Shown: positions 45,101 to 54,024, numbered from the stretch's first letter. The stretch: DNA of 64,000 bases from Sphingobacteriaceae bacterium (GCA_947480015.1 CANKBS010000002.1:62001-126000), one strand, 5' to 3'. Made by a program: numbers and translations. Notes: generated from the letters alone by a model not told the origin.

Positions 45101-46933
45101 AATGGTGGATGAGGAGGGCACCGCGGTGGTGGTGGCATGCATGGCCACACTAATGGGCTGTCCGGCACAGACGACAGAGGGATAAATGGCACTAACGGTT
45201 GGCGAATTGACGACAGTTATCACATCTTTATACGAAGTGTCGGCACAACCACCAACTGTTTGAATAATTAAATAAGGTTTGTAAGTACCGTTAGCGGTGT
45301 AGGTAAACACCTGATTAGGAATGACCGAACCAGTTGAAGGCGGCAAAGGCACCGGGCCTGATACAAAAACCGGTGGCGTGGCTCCATTACACCAGGTATA
45401 AGAAGTAATGGGATAAGTAAGACTAAAAAAAGAAGAGTCTGTATACGTCACCGTTAATGGTCTGCACCCTTCGTGCTTGTCGGTATAAAACCAAGCCGAG
45501 GGACGAGAAATGGTATCATAGATACTAACCAGGCTGCTGGTCCAGCATTGAGCCGGAGAATTAGACTGTGCGATGAGCGTGATGTTAGGCATAAAATAGG
45601 GATAAATCGTGTATGGATTTAAACTTCCCTGCGTAATGGTGAATGTTGCGGGGCCCATATTATTTATAATGGTAGTAGTTGGTATTGACGACTGCGAGCT
45701 ATTAGGCGGCCAACTCACCACCCAAGTAAAGGTAAGTGTACTTCCATTGTTCACAAAAGAAGTATTGCTGTATGTGATGGCCATAGAAGGACCGCAGGTA
45801 GAACCGGGAGGTGTGCAAGTGAAATTAGGCGATACACATTCTACAAAAACCTGCTTCACTAAATTAACAACCGGACAATTAGGCGATGATTGCACCGATA
45901 CGGTTATTGTATTGGGTCCGCATACACCAAACACACCCACATTCGGAATGATGGTTGAACTACCCGGTATAAGCGTGTAATTAGTTGCTGTGACACTCGT
46001 AGATAACAGAAAATTTACCGAAGCTTGTGATGTTTGAACGGTTGCCTGAATAAATGCATTTAAACAAACGGTTTGTGGTATCGTAGCCGTTAAACTTGGG
46101 TTAGCCACCGTTACCGGTATACTTTGAGTACTACTGCAATTATTATTATCGCTAACCGTTACATTAATGGTACTATTCCCATTTCCAAAACTTACTGCAC
46201 CCGGTGAAGCAGCGCTTGATCCAGCAGGACTGCCACCGGTAAAGATCCAGTTAAAAGTTAGTACGCCACCACTAATTGGTGATCCGCTAATGGAACTGGC
46301 TCCACTGATGTTTGTGACAAATGGTGGCATGCAACCATTGTAACCGTTACTGGAGCTCACAATGATAACAGGTGGCGTTGAAACGTGGATGACGGAATTT
46401 GACGGAGCACTTGCAACAGCAGTACAACCATTTGCGGAAGTTAAAATTAAAACCGGCACAAAATTATTGGCAGAAGTATAATTATGTGTGGTGCTTGCAC
46501 CCGAACCCAGTGCACCAAGATCTCCAAACACCCAAGTATAGGTTCCACCGGCACCAGCACCTGTGCCTGAAAAAGAAACCGGCATCGGTGCACAATGGTT
46601 GGTAGGTTGTACATAGGAATAACTTCCACTTGGAGGAGGCAAAACAGTAATTACAGTAGTGTAGCTCACCGGACTTCCACCTACTGTTGCGGTATAGGTA
46701 ATATTATAAGTGCCAGGACTAGTATATAAAACGCTCGGACTTTGCAGAAGAGATGTTCCCTGCCCTGCCCCTAAGGTCCAAAAAGAATTTACTGCGCCCG
46801 GTGGTCCGGATAGTATGACAGAAAACGGCGGACAGCCACTGCTGGATGGAGAAACGCTAATCTGAGAAAAAATGCTTAAGGTCTGTGTAAACAAAAACAG
46901 AACAAAGAAGAGAAATTGTTTTTGTTTGTACAT
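42107..46933 (-). CDS. Giant PKD-repeat surface protein with T9SS type B sorting domain, copy A
   Basis: About 1608 residues. A signal peptide (FFVLFLFTQTLSIFSQ) leads into many PKD/Ig-like beta domains with cores such as YTWVFGDLGALG, FTWVFGDGSANATG and GCRPLTVTYTDSS. The end is a type B sorting domain (VPSAFTPNGDGTND, YNRWGQLLFDSND, SGTFKLIR). It is a paralogue of 48073-52890; the last ~370 residues are nearly identical while the middle has diverged. I start at 46933 (MYKQKQFLFF); the tracked start at 47053 would run through the divergent zincin gene and its promoter. It lies upstream of porP- and porE-like genes with direct coupling. Confidence 0.88.
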   Translation of the reverse strand: MYKQKQFLFFVLFLFTQTLSIFSQISVSPSSSGCPPFSVILSGPPGAVNSFWTLGAGQGTSLLQSPSVLYTSPGTYNITYTATVGGSPVSYTTVITVLPPPSGSYSYVQPTNHCAPMPVSFSGTGAGAGGTYTWVFGDLGALGSGASTTHNYTSANNFVPVLILTSANGCTAVASAPSNSVIHVSTPPVIIVSSSNGYNGCMPPFVTNISGASSISGSPISGGVLTFNWIFTGGSPAGSSAASPGAVSFGNGNSTINVTVSDNNNCSSTQSIPVTVANPSLTATIPQTVCLNAFIQATVQTSQASVNFLLSTSVTATNYTLIPGSSTIIPNVGVFGVCGPNTITVSVQSSPNCPVVNLVKQVFVECVSPNFTCTPPGSTCGPSMAITYSNTSFVNNGSTLTFTWVVSWPPNSSQSSIPTTTIINNMGPATFTITQGSLNPYTIYPYFMPNITLIAQSNSPAQCWTSSLVSIYDTISRPSAWFYTDKHEGCRPLTVTYTDSSFFSLTYPITSYTWCNGATPPVFVSGPVPLPPSTGSVIPNQVFTYTANGTYKPYLIIQTVGGCADTSYKDVITVVNSPTVSAIYPSVVCAGQPISVAMHATTTAVPSSSTISNWHFESDAGFFSGCVTDSVPIFAFTHVGVHNVTVSAVQAGCSSSQVLPQTITVMGPVGRFRFETNCNVNRNSVVFYVHLQSATSATINFGDGSGPTSFSIISGNANANTSSVITHVYANSGNYTANMLSINPGTGCPNSNFSQTVKIRNPVARITFNNQAIPTLPNALACVGTPYSFSSITSSEAFLTCGRGYTWFFSTPTYTLYPIDHIYPGFSTHGSAPAPPPAPTPAFPTDVISHDKFLTAGIYTMTLRIRDENDCIDDTTVLFRISSAKPVFNFNPNPVCLSAGTVQLINTTEATQVAPDVITNYTLTYGDGSASQLISPPFLSQVHNLTVAFPPFTVFTATMSAVNNLGCSDVSTKTWQVNNPFPNFNSTNPYPCIATNSFNTVSFSANTGYATYSVSYGDPPGPPSWATSPNFTGASHSYYAPGIYVSTLTVIDNAGCRSTQSRTIHAVGQPTAGLFFPPNGVNQFCREDAVSIQSNSTFNIDPINSFVWGVATPLNTLTIPSSTTTDIKPFLPRGVSSISLSVFVIVDGSPHCESKAVIHPTVFTTNAVVAVTPTMFCLGESISASINILSDVGGWKWFFGDNVPQAAHALGSPTTEIYPYTIYPTITSTGATTLNLLYTSPGGACTLIASQPLQVIKVDADFKQIRDKYAHCLGITDTFINITGNPLKLNYKFTWVFGDGSANATGSISSNVYKTSGVYSVSFTTQDEQYSCIGTAIKQVTVFPSPKANLVITQTLSCPNASFEISGSGSGGVSGPVSGTLMPLFGSASISMTANNDFTTQTSASVTTTYSLKVSDTNGCESEPATDIMNIAAPAPSINWDTLVVIGEHAPLNAYVKPGFTYTWSPLIIDLNCTECYIPNPISSTTVNVTYTVLVEDELKCSIVKSFYTVLINPKITLDVPSAFTPNGDGTNDIIYAAGWGLKKLIYFRIYNRWGQLLFDSNDLKLGWDGAFNGVPQNMETYVYQVSAETFLSDQPVLSKSGTFKLIR

Positions 46934-46955
46934 GTTAATAAATATAATACATTTG
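46926..46955 (+). promoter_or_regulatory. Promoter of zincin copy A (TTG-N19-TACATTTG)
   Basis: TTG (46926-46928) and TACATTTG (46948-46955) match the consensus with a 19-base spacer. It overlaps the first codons of the divergent giant gene and ends 43 bases before the zincin ATG. The same layout is found for copy B. Confidence 0.7.
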
Positions 46956-46967
46956 GGTATAGTTAAC

Positions 46968-46998
46968 CAAATATAAAAAAAATTCGAACCAAACCCAA
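46968..46998 (-). promoter_or_regulatory. Promoter of giant PKD gene copy A (TTG-N20-TATATTTG)
   Basis: On the minus strand TTG (46996-46998) and TATATTTG (46968-46975) are spaced by 20 bases. The -33 element shares a base with the zincin start codon, so the two promoters are interlocked. Confidence 0.65.
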
Positions 46999-48020
46999 TG
47001 ACAACTATAAAATATTTTATTCTGCTAGTTTTTTCACTCAGCACTTTTTTCATTAAAGCTCAAGGTTTACCTGAAAATAAGTCCATTAATTCATCACAAA
47101 ATCAAAGCGGTAAAAAATATTCAACAGGCCAGACACAAAATATGGTGCAAAGCTTAAAACGCGATACCTGCCTCAATAAAAAATTTTCCATAGTCTTTTA
47201 TTTGATTCAGGACAGTGCCTATTCGCTAACAACAAGTCCAACCAATTCAACCTATATCACCTATTCCCTAAGTGCCATCATGAGTACTTTAAATGCGGCC
47301 TTTGCGCCTATTTGTGTGTCTTTCGAACATTGTAAAACGGTAATCATTCCAAACTATGAATTTAATCGGTGGCGTGCCTATTCAAATGGGGCACACGTGA
47401 TTTCTAACTGGTTTACCGAAAACACCATTTGCATTTATATACCCAAAGAAATTTTGGATATTAGACCCGATGATCCTGAATATTCCTACGCCTATGGCCC
47501 TCCCACAAAAACACTTACATTAATGACTACTACTATAGCACCCGGCAATTCAATTGTGATTCAAAGAAATAAATCGATGGATAAAAACAGAATTGATGCA
47601 AGGGGTCCGAATATTTTACATGCCATGGGGCATTTTTTTGGTCTCGAACACACCTTTTTTGAGAAGGCCCCCAACAGCAATATGGCCTCTGCCATTCCTT
47701 TGCCACCAGCGAGTTCAAGTCCAACCATTGCAACTCACGAATTTGCCGAACGGAGTAATTTCCAAAATTGTTATGAGCATGGGGATGGCTTTTGTGACAC
47801 TGAGGCCGACCCTTATCCGTCCACCTCAACCATTAACCCCACTCAAGCTTTTATTGGCGGCTGTTCCGACAATAGCGGCTTAAAAGATGGTAAGGGAGAT
47901 TTTTATGTTCCTCCCATCGATAATATCATGTCGGTTTACGAATGTCGTTGCCGTTTTAGTCAAGAACAACTCAATTACATGGCTTACATGATTCAAACAC
48001 GTCGCCTATATCTTCATTAA
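46998..48020 (+). CDS. Secreted M43-like zincin with catalytic Glu replaced by Ala (pseudoprotease), copy A
   Basis: A 340-residue exported protein (signal peptide 1-22, FFIKAQ). It has the layout of an M43 (pappalysin-type) zincin: an N-terminal alpha/beta part (KFSIVFYLIQDS, ICVSFEHCKTVIIPNYEF), then the zinc motif, then HGDGFCDTEADP (about 259). It ends with a Met-turn region, DNIMSVYECRCRFSQEQLNYM (quoted in part: NIMSVYECRC). The zinc motif reads HAMGHFFGLEH at residues 208-218: the three His ligands are present, but the catalytic Glu is Ala (codon GCC). It is therefore probably not a peptidase but a zinc-bound binding protein. No T9SS sorting domain. It is divergent from giant copy A. 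Confidence 0.82.
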   Translation: MTTIKYFILLVFSLSTFFIKAQGLPENKSINSSQNQSGKKYSTGQTQNMVQSLKRDTCLNKKFSIVFYLIQDSAYSLTTSPTNSTYITYSLSAIMSTLNAAFAPICVSFEHCKTVIIPNYEFNRWRAYSNGAHVISNWFTENTICIYIPKEILDIRPDDPEYSYAYGPPTKTLTLMTTTIAPGNSIVIQRNKSMDKNRIDARGPNILHAMGHFFGLEHTFFEKAPNSNMASAIPLPPASSSPTIATHEFAERSNFQNCYEHGDGFCDTEADPYPSTSTINPTQAFIGGCSDNSGLKDGKGDFYVPPIDNIMSVYECRCRFSQEQLNYMAYMIQTRRLYLH

Positions 48021-48072
48021 TGCCAAAGATTTTTTTTCGAGAGGCTTCAATTTTTATTATAAAAAACAGAAC

Positions 48073-51000
48073 TTAGCGTATTAATTTAAAAGTTCCTGAT
48101 TTAGATAAAACAGGCTGATCGGTTAAAAATGTTTCGGCCGATACCTGATACACATAAGTCTCCATGTTTTGTGGCACCCCGTTAAACACCCCATCCCAGC
48201 CTTGTTTCAAGTCATTGCTATCAAATAACAATTGTCCCCAACGGTTATAAATTCTAAAATAAATTAATTTCTTTAAGCCCCAACCTGCTGCATAAATAAC
48301 ATCGTTGGTGCCATCACCATTCGGGGTGAATGCAGTTGGCACATCCAGCGTTACTTTCGGATTGATCATCACTGTATAAAAACTTTTTACGATCGAACAT
48401 TTTAGTTCGTCTTCTACTAAAACAGTATACGTCACATTTATGGTAGTGCTCGAAATTGGATTAGGTATGTAACACGTGGTACAATTTAAATCAACAATGA
48501 GTGGCGACCAGGTGTAGGTAAAGCCTGGTTTTACATAAGCATTTAACGGCGCGTGTTCCCCAATCACCACCAGGGTGTCCCAGTTTACACTTGGTGCAGG
48601 CGCTACAATGTTCATGATGTCGGTTGCCGGCTCACTCTCACAACCGTTAGTGTCGCTTACCTTTAAGGTATACGTGGTAGTTACTGAAGATGAAGCCGCC
48701 GTTGTAAAATCATTGTTCGCTGACATACTAACCGCTGTTGTTCCGTTTAGTGCCGTCAATGTAGCGCTTACCGGCCCCGATACACCCGCTGTGCCACTGC
48801 CACTTATTTCAAAACTGGCATTTGGACAAGACAGTGTTTGGGTAATTACTAAATTGGCCTTTGGTGAAGGAAACACGGTTACTTCTTTAGTGGCCCTGCC
48901 AATGCAGGAATACTGTTCGTCTTGGGTAGTGAAACTTACCGTGTATACACCCGGTGCCTTATAGTGATTACTGGATAGGGATCCGGTTGCTGATATCGAG
49001 CCATCACCAAAGCTCCAGCTAAATTTATAAGTAAGATCTAATGGGTTTTTAGTGATGTTGATGAAGGTATCGGTTATACCCATACAATGCGCGTACTTAT
49101 CTCTAATCTGTTTAAAGTCCGCATCCACCTTAATGACTTGGATGGCTTGCGCAATAACCGTGGGGCACAATCCGGCGGCGGCCGAGTATAAAAGTTGCAC
49201 AACCGCTGATCCCGTTGTTGAAGAAGTGGGATAAATGGTATAGGGATATACCTGCGTGGTTGGACTACCCAGGGCATTCGCCGGCTGCGGCACATTATCA
49301 CCAAACATCCATTTCCAACCGGCAACATCGTTAATGATTTCAATACTCGCTTCCAGATTTTCACCTAAACACAAAATGGTTGGCGATAGGGCAATATTTG
49401 CACTCGGAGTAAAAACGGTTGTTTGAGCAACGGCTTTACTTCCGCAATAGTTAATGCCATTAAGGGTGACATACACATTTAATGAAACACTCGACACGCC
49501 TCGTGGTAAAAAGGGTTGCACAGCGGTAAGCGTGGAATTAAATGGGGTAAGTGTGGTGCTCGGCGTCGAATAACCCCAGGCGTAGGTAGTAATTGGATTT
49601 ACAAAAAAATTAGAGGTACTTGAAATCGTTCGTGTGTCTTCTGTACAAAAGAAATTATTACCACTTGGTGGAAAGAAAAGTCCTGCCGTTGGTTGGCCAA
49701 TGGCTGTAATACTGAGCACCTGTGTAGCCTTGCAACCAATGTTATCGAGCACAGTCATCGTTGCGGCGTAAACGCCGGGAACAGCATAGGTATGATTAGC
49801 ATTTGAAAAAGTAGAGGTGCTTAACCAAACGGGTGAACCAGGAGGTTCTCCGTAACTCACACTGTAGGTGGCGTAACCTGATGCTGCAGTAAAACCTATG
49901 GTATTAAAGGAGTTTTGAGGGATACATGGAAAGAGATTAGTGGTATTGAAATTAGGATAGGGTTTATTTACCTGCCAATTCACTCTACCGGTATCAATAC
50001 AACCTAACGAATTTTTAGCAATCAAATAAGCATTGAAAATAGAAAATGGCGGGAAGGCATTCACAATTGGATGGATGGTGCTGCTTAACACAGTTGGTGG
50101 ATTTATTAAAATAGGTGGCGACTGATCACCATAGGTTAAGGTGTAATGGGTTATCACATCGGGGAAAACCTGATAGGCCTGGGAATTATTTGTTAATTGT
50201 ACCGTGCCGGCATTAAAACAAACCGGGCTGGGTGTGATGGTGAACACCGGTTCTGCCGAGGAAATCCTGAACAAACGTGTCATAGCATCCTGACATCCAT
50301 TTTCATCTTTTACCATCAGAGTGATGGTATAAATACCGGCCACTCGAAATGTATCCAACATCACAGGATCAACAATGTAAGGACAGGTTGTGCATTGTAC
50401 AGCAGGCAGCGGAGGCGGCGGTGGAGGCAAAATAACAGGGAAAGGATCCGGAATACGCGGATAGGCAGTCATAATGGGAGGAAGCGAATGTACCGGACTT
50501 GCAAAAAACCACGTATATCCACTGCCACAAGCCACCAAATGATCGCTGGAAGTGCTGGCATCAAAATCAAAACGGGTTTTTGTGCAAGCGATGGCAGTAG
50601 GTAAACTCGGCAGCCCTAGTCCGTGATAGGTGATTCTTGCTTTTGGATCTCTGATTTTAAGCCCCTGTGAAAAGGTATAGGTTGGACATCCTGTATTACC
50701 TGCGCTGACTAATGTACCGGTGTAATTACCCGAACCCGGATAAATATGTGTGGTGATAAAATTTGTGTTCGCCGTCGGATTAGCAGGAATAATGACATAA
50801 CTGGCGGGTCCGTCTCCAAAAAAAAGTGTAGCGCTGCTTGCCGATTGTAAGTTCACACTAAAACTAACCGATGCTTTGTTCACATTACAATTGGTTTCAA
50901 AACGAAATTTTCCGGCCGGACCAAGCACCGTAATTGTTTGAGGGAGGACCTGACTTCCTTCACATCCTGCTTGCATGGCGGTTACCGTGACATTATGAAT

Positions 51001-52890
51001 GCCAACATGCGTAAATGGAAATACCGGATTTTTATTGGTGATGCAGCCCGAGAAAAAATGATCGTCGGTATCCACATGCCAGTGATTGATATAGGTTGAT
51101 GAAGGCACCGAAGATGTGGTGGATCCATTGACACTCATCATAACAGCTTGTCCGGCGCAAACAATGGAAGGGAAAGTGGCCGTTACATTTGGCGGAGTAA
51201 CCACCGTAATGGTATCTCGGTAAGAATAATCAATACAACCCCCTAACGTTTGTATGATGAGGTATGGCATATAAGTACCCGCTGTATATGTAAAAGAAAC
51301 GGTATTGGCACCCACCGAAAAAGTGGGTGGACTGGCACCATTGCACCAGGTATAATTGATAGCCGGAATCGGATAGAAGGGGTTATTTGTACTTGTATTT
51401 GTAAAGGTGACAACTAAAGGGGCGCATCCTTGTTTTTTATCGGTTTTATATTTGGCCGTAGGTCGCATCACCAAATAATTAGCATGTATCGATAGATCGG
51501 AGCATTGGGCTGTTGAATTGGAAGTGGCAATGAGTTGAATGCTTGGAATAAATCCGGTATAAACTGTAAATGGATTTGAACTCCCTTGCGACAAGGTAAA
51601 ATTAAAATTAGCGGGTGTCGTAATAACCGTACTTAATGGCACAGAATGAAACGTGGCATTATTCGGAAACCAATTTACCGACCAAGCGTAAGTCATCGTA
51701 TTGCCACTGTTGTTAGTGGTTGTATTAACTGCCGTTCCGGGTAAAATAGAATCGCAGGTATTATATGGTGGCACTAAACTAAAACTGCTGGTGACCTGTT
51801 CAACAAAAACAGTTTTGGTAACTTGCACCGCCGTACAGCCGGGTCCAGGCGCGACATAAGCGGTTACGGTATGAATACCGGGTGTATTGATCGGCGGTAA
51901 GGTATCTACCTGAATTGTATTTGGAGGGTGGATGTAACTGGTTGCTGTAGGTGCTGTAGGCAGAGTAAAGTATACCATGGCTTGTGAAGTATTCACAGTA
52001 GCCGTATAGCGCACATTGATGCAGATGGTTGGTTGTATACTGACCGACAAACTCGGACTCATCACCGTTACCAGAGCAGAGGCCGTATTACTACATTGAT
52101 TATTATCGGTAACCGTAACATTGATACTATTTTGACCCGCTCCAAAACTAATAGGACCGGTATTTACAGCGGAGGCTGATGAAGGTGAGCCGCCACTGAA
52201 GGTCCAGTTAAAGCTTAAGGTTCCACCGGCAATGGGTGAACCGCTTATGGTATTGGAACCACTTATGCTTGATACAAATGGCGGGTTACAGCCTGAAAAT
52301 CCTGCCGAGGAAGTAATTTGTATAACCGGTGGGGAAGAAACACTGATAATGCTTGGGCTTGGAGGTGATGCCACAGCCGTGCAACCATTGGCGGCAGTTA
52401 AAATGAGTGAAGGCAAAAAATTATTTGCACTGGTATAGGTATGGCTAACACTAGCCGTTGCGCCAAAAGGACTCAGATCACCAAACACCCACTTATACGT
52501 TCCGCCTGCACCTGCCCCTGTTCCATTAAATGAAACCGGCATAGGGGCACAATGGGTACTTGGCTGCGAAAAGGTAAAATTACCCGAAGGCGGCTGCAAT
52601 ACCGTAACAGCAGTACTGTAGCTCACAGGATTTCCACCAACCAAAGCGGTAAAAGTAACCACATACACTCCGGTTGCCGTATAAATAACACTGGCTGCGG
52701 GTAAATTGGACGTGCCTTGTGTTGGACCAAGATTCCAGAATGGATTAACGGCCCCGGCGGGCCCTGTAAAAACAACCGAAAACGGTGGGCAGCCTTGATT
52801 GCTAGGAGAAACAGTAATTTGAGAAAACCCTCTATTTAAAAGTCCAAACAAAAGTATCAGAAGGAACAAAAATTGTTTTTGTTTGTACAT
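48073..52890 (-). CDS. Giant PKD-repeat surface protein with T9SS type B sorting domain, copy B
   Basis: 1605 residues; paralogue of 42107-46933 with the same start (MYKQKQFLFL), signal peptide (LLNRGFSQ), PKD/Ig repeat order and type B end (VPTAFTPNGDGTND, SGTFKLIR). Repeat cores include YKWVFGDLSPFGATAS, YTWCNGASPPTF and FSWSFGDGSISATG. A Pro-rich insert (ILPPPPPPLPAV, about 815) differs from copy A. The last ~370 residues match copy A almost perfectly, suggesting recent conversion or strong constraint. It is divergent from zincin copy B. Its stop is 52 bases beyond the stop of zincin copy A, in convergent orientation. Confidence 0.88.
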   Translation of the reverse strand: MYKQKQFLFLLILLFGLLNRGFSQITVSPSNQGCPPFSVVFTGPAGAVNPFWNLGPTQGTSNLPAASVIYTATGVYVVTFTALVGGNPVSYSTAVTVLQPPSGNFTFSQPSTHCAPMPVSFNGTGAGAGGTYKWVFGDLSPFGATASVSHTYTSANNFLPSLILTAANGCTAVASPPSPSIISVSSPPVIQITSSAGFSGCNPPFVSSISGSNTISGSPIAGGTLSFNWTFSGGSPSSASAVNTGPISFGAGQNSINVTVTDNNQCSNTASALVTVMSPSLSVSIQPTICINVRYTATVNTSQAMVYFTLPTAPTATSYIHPPNTIQVDTLPPINTPGIHTVTAYVAPGPGCTAVQVTKTVFVEQVTSSFSLVPPYNTCDSILPGTAVNTTTNNSGNTMTYAWSVNWFPNNATFHSVPLSTVITTPANFNFTLSQGSSNPFTVYTGFIPSIQLIATSNSTAQCSDLSIHANYLVMRPTAKYKTDKKQGCAPLVVTFTNTSTNNPFYPIPAINYTWCNGASPPTFSVGANTVSFTYTAGTYMPYLIIQTLGGCIDYSYRDTITVVTPPNVTATFPSIVCAGQAVMMSVNGSTTSSVPSSTYINHWHVDTDDHFFSGCITNKNPVFPFTHVGIHNVTVTAMQAGCEGSQVLPQTITVLGPAGKFRFETNCNVNKASVSFSVNLQSASSATLFFGDGPASYVIIPANPTANTNFITTHIYPGSGNYTGTLVSAGNTGCPTYTFSQGLKIRDPKARITYHGLGLPSLPTAIACTKTRFDFDASTSSDHLVACGSGYTWFFASPVHSLPPIMTAYPRIPDPFPVILPPPPPPLPAVQCTTCPYIVDPVMLDTFRVAGIYTITLMVKDENGCQDAMTRLFRISSAEPVFTITPSPVCFNAGTVQLTNNSQAYQVFPDVITHYTLTYGDQSPPILINPPTVLSSTIHPIVNAFPPFSIFNAYLIAKNSLGCIDTGRVNWQVNKPYPNFNTTNLFPCIPQNSFNTIGFTAASGYATYSVSYGEPPGSPVWLSTSTFSNANHTYAVPGVYAATMTVLDNIGCKATQVLSITAIGQPTAGLFFPPSGNNFFCTEDTRTISSTSNFFVNPITTYAWGYSTPSTTLTPFNSTLTAVQPFLPRGVSSVSLNVYVTLNGINYCGSKAVAQTTVFTPSANIALSPTILCLGENLEASIEIINDVAGWKWMFGDNVPQPANALGSPTTQVYPYTIYPTSSTTGSAVVQLLYSAAAGLCPTVIAQAIQVIKVDADFKQIRDKYAHCMGITDTFINITKNPLDLTYKFSWSFGDGSISATGSLSSNHYKAPGVYTVSFTTQDEQYSCIGRATKEVTVFPSPKANLVITQTLSCPNASFEISGSGTAGVSGPVSATLTALNGTTAVSMSANNDFTTAASSSVTTTYTLKVSDTNGCESEPATDIMNIVAPAPSVNWDTLVVIGEHAPLNAYVKPGFTYTWSPLIVDLNCTTCYIPNPISSTTINVTYTVLVEDELKCSIVKSFYTVMINPKVTLDVPTAFTPNGDGTNDVIYAAGWGLKKLIYFRIYNRWGQLLFDSNDLKQGWDGVFNGVPQNMETYVYQVSAETFLTDQPVLSKSGTFKLIR

Positions 52891-52912
52891 ACTTAGAAAT
52901 CATTTAAATTTG
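52883..52912 (+). promoter_or_regulatory. Promoter of zincin copy B (TTG-N19-TAAATTTG)
   Basis: TTG (52883-52885) and TAAATTTG (52905-52912) are spaced by 19 bases, and the ATG lies 45 bases after the -7 box. Spacing is almost the same as for copy A. On the other strand TAATTTTA (52926-52933) sits at the position of copy A's giant-gene box but has one mismatch. Confidence 0.65.
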
Positions 52913-52956
52913 GGTATTACATTACTAAAATTAAAAATAAATTTTGACTCAACCCA

Positions 52957-53940
52957 ATGAATGTAAAAAAATATTTTGTCGCCTTCCTGTTTTTTATCTG
53001 TAGTAATTTTGTGCATTCACAAAATTCACCGGCTTATAATTCTGCTACAACCACCAAAACCCAAAGTACTAGCAAATACAATCCGGCGCAGGTTCAAAAT
53101 TTAGTGACGAATTTATTGCGCGATACCTGTTTAAACAAAAAGTTTTCGATTGTTTTTTACCTCATTCAAGACAGTATCAACTCCTTACCGGCGAACCTCG
53201 CAAACATGAATTCTTATTCACTTACCTTGATGATAAACAGACTCAACACAGTGTTCAGCAGGATTTGCGTGTCCTTCGAAAATTGCAAAACAGTGATCAT
53301 CCCTAATTATTCTTATAATTTTTGGGATGCGTCCGATAACGGCATGGATGTGTTGCAAAATTGGTTCGAACCGAATACTATCAATGTTTATTTCCCTGAA
53401 CGCTTAATTGGTTTTATACCTGACCCCATTGATGAAGGCTATGCCTTTGCGCCACCCAACAGCAACCCACCTATCAGTTTAACCAGTGGCACCATCAACA
53501 GCGGAAACGCCATTGTGATGGCAAAAGCTCCGAGCCTTGGAGCATTAATGCATGCTTTCGGACATTTTTTTGGTTTGCAACATACCTTTTATGAAATAAA
53601 TCCGACAGCCATACCAAGCCCCCCGCCTCCTGCCAATGCTACACCCAGTATTTCAAGTTTTGAGTATGTTGACCGGATTAATTTAACGAATTGTTATACG
53701 CACGGAGACGGATTTTGTGATACAGAAGCCGATCCCTATCCGTCAATGTTAACAACAGGAATACCAACAAGCACCATAGGCTGCACCAAAACAGGTTTAA
53801 AAGACGGTAAAGGCAACTATTATATTCCGCCGGTTAGTAATTTTATGTCCATGTATCGTGAATGTCGCTGCTATTATAGTCAGCAGCAGTATAATTACAT
53901 GGCTTATGTGATCTGGCAAAGGCGATTATACCTGCATTAA
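52957..53940 (+). CDS. Secreted M43-like zincin with catalytic Glu replaced by Ala (pseudoprotease), copy B
   Basis: A 327-residue paralogue of 46998-48020. Signal peptide 1-21 (NFVHSQ). The zinc motif is HAFGHFFGLQH (residues 199-209): again all three His ligands, and again Ala at the catalytic Glu position, here with codon GCT instead of GCC. HGDGFCDTEADPYPS (about 248) and the Met-turn NFMSMYRECRC (about 292) are kept. Surface text between these blocks differs from copy A, while the motif region is conserved. This pattern fits selection for a non-catalytic zincin fold. It is divergent from giant copy B. Confidence 0.82.
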   Translation: MNVKKYFVAFLFFICSNFVHSQNSPAYNSATTTKTQSTSKYNPAQVQNLVTNLLRDTCLNKKFSIVFYLIQDSINSLPANLANMNSYSLTLMINRLNTVFSRICVSFENCKTVIIPNYSYNFWDASDNGMDVLQNWFEPNTINVYFPERLIGFIPDPIDEGYAFAPPNSNPPISLTSGTINSGNAIVMAKAPSLGALMHAFGHFFGLQHTFYEINPTAIPSPPPPANATPSISSFEYVDRINLTNCYTHGDGFCDTEADPYPSMLTTGIPTSTIGCTKTGLKDGKGNYYIPPVSNFMSMYRECRCYYSQQQYNYMAYVIWQRRLYLH

Positions 53941-54024
53941 TTAGGCAGTCATCAGAGCTGTTCCTTTGCCTGAATACTTTTTAAAAGCCCTTAGTCCTTG
54001 TTATACGTTAACTACAAATCAAAA

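Noticed and set aside
46933-47053. Extra 40 residues at the N-terminus of giant copy A as in the ORF track
   Set aside because: They would run through the divergent promoters and into the zincin gene; the signal peptide begins at 46933 and matches copy B.
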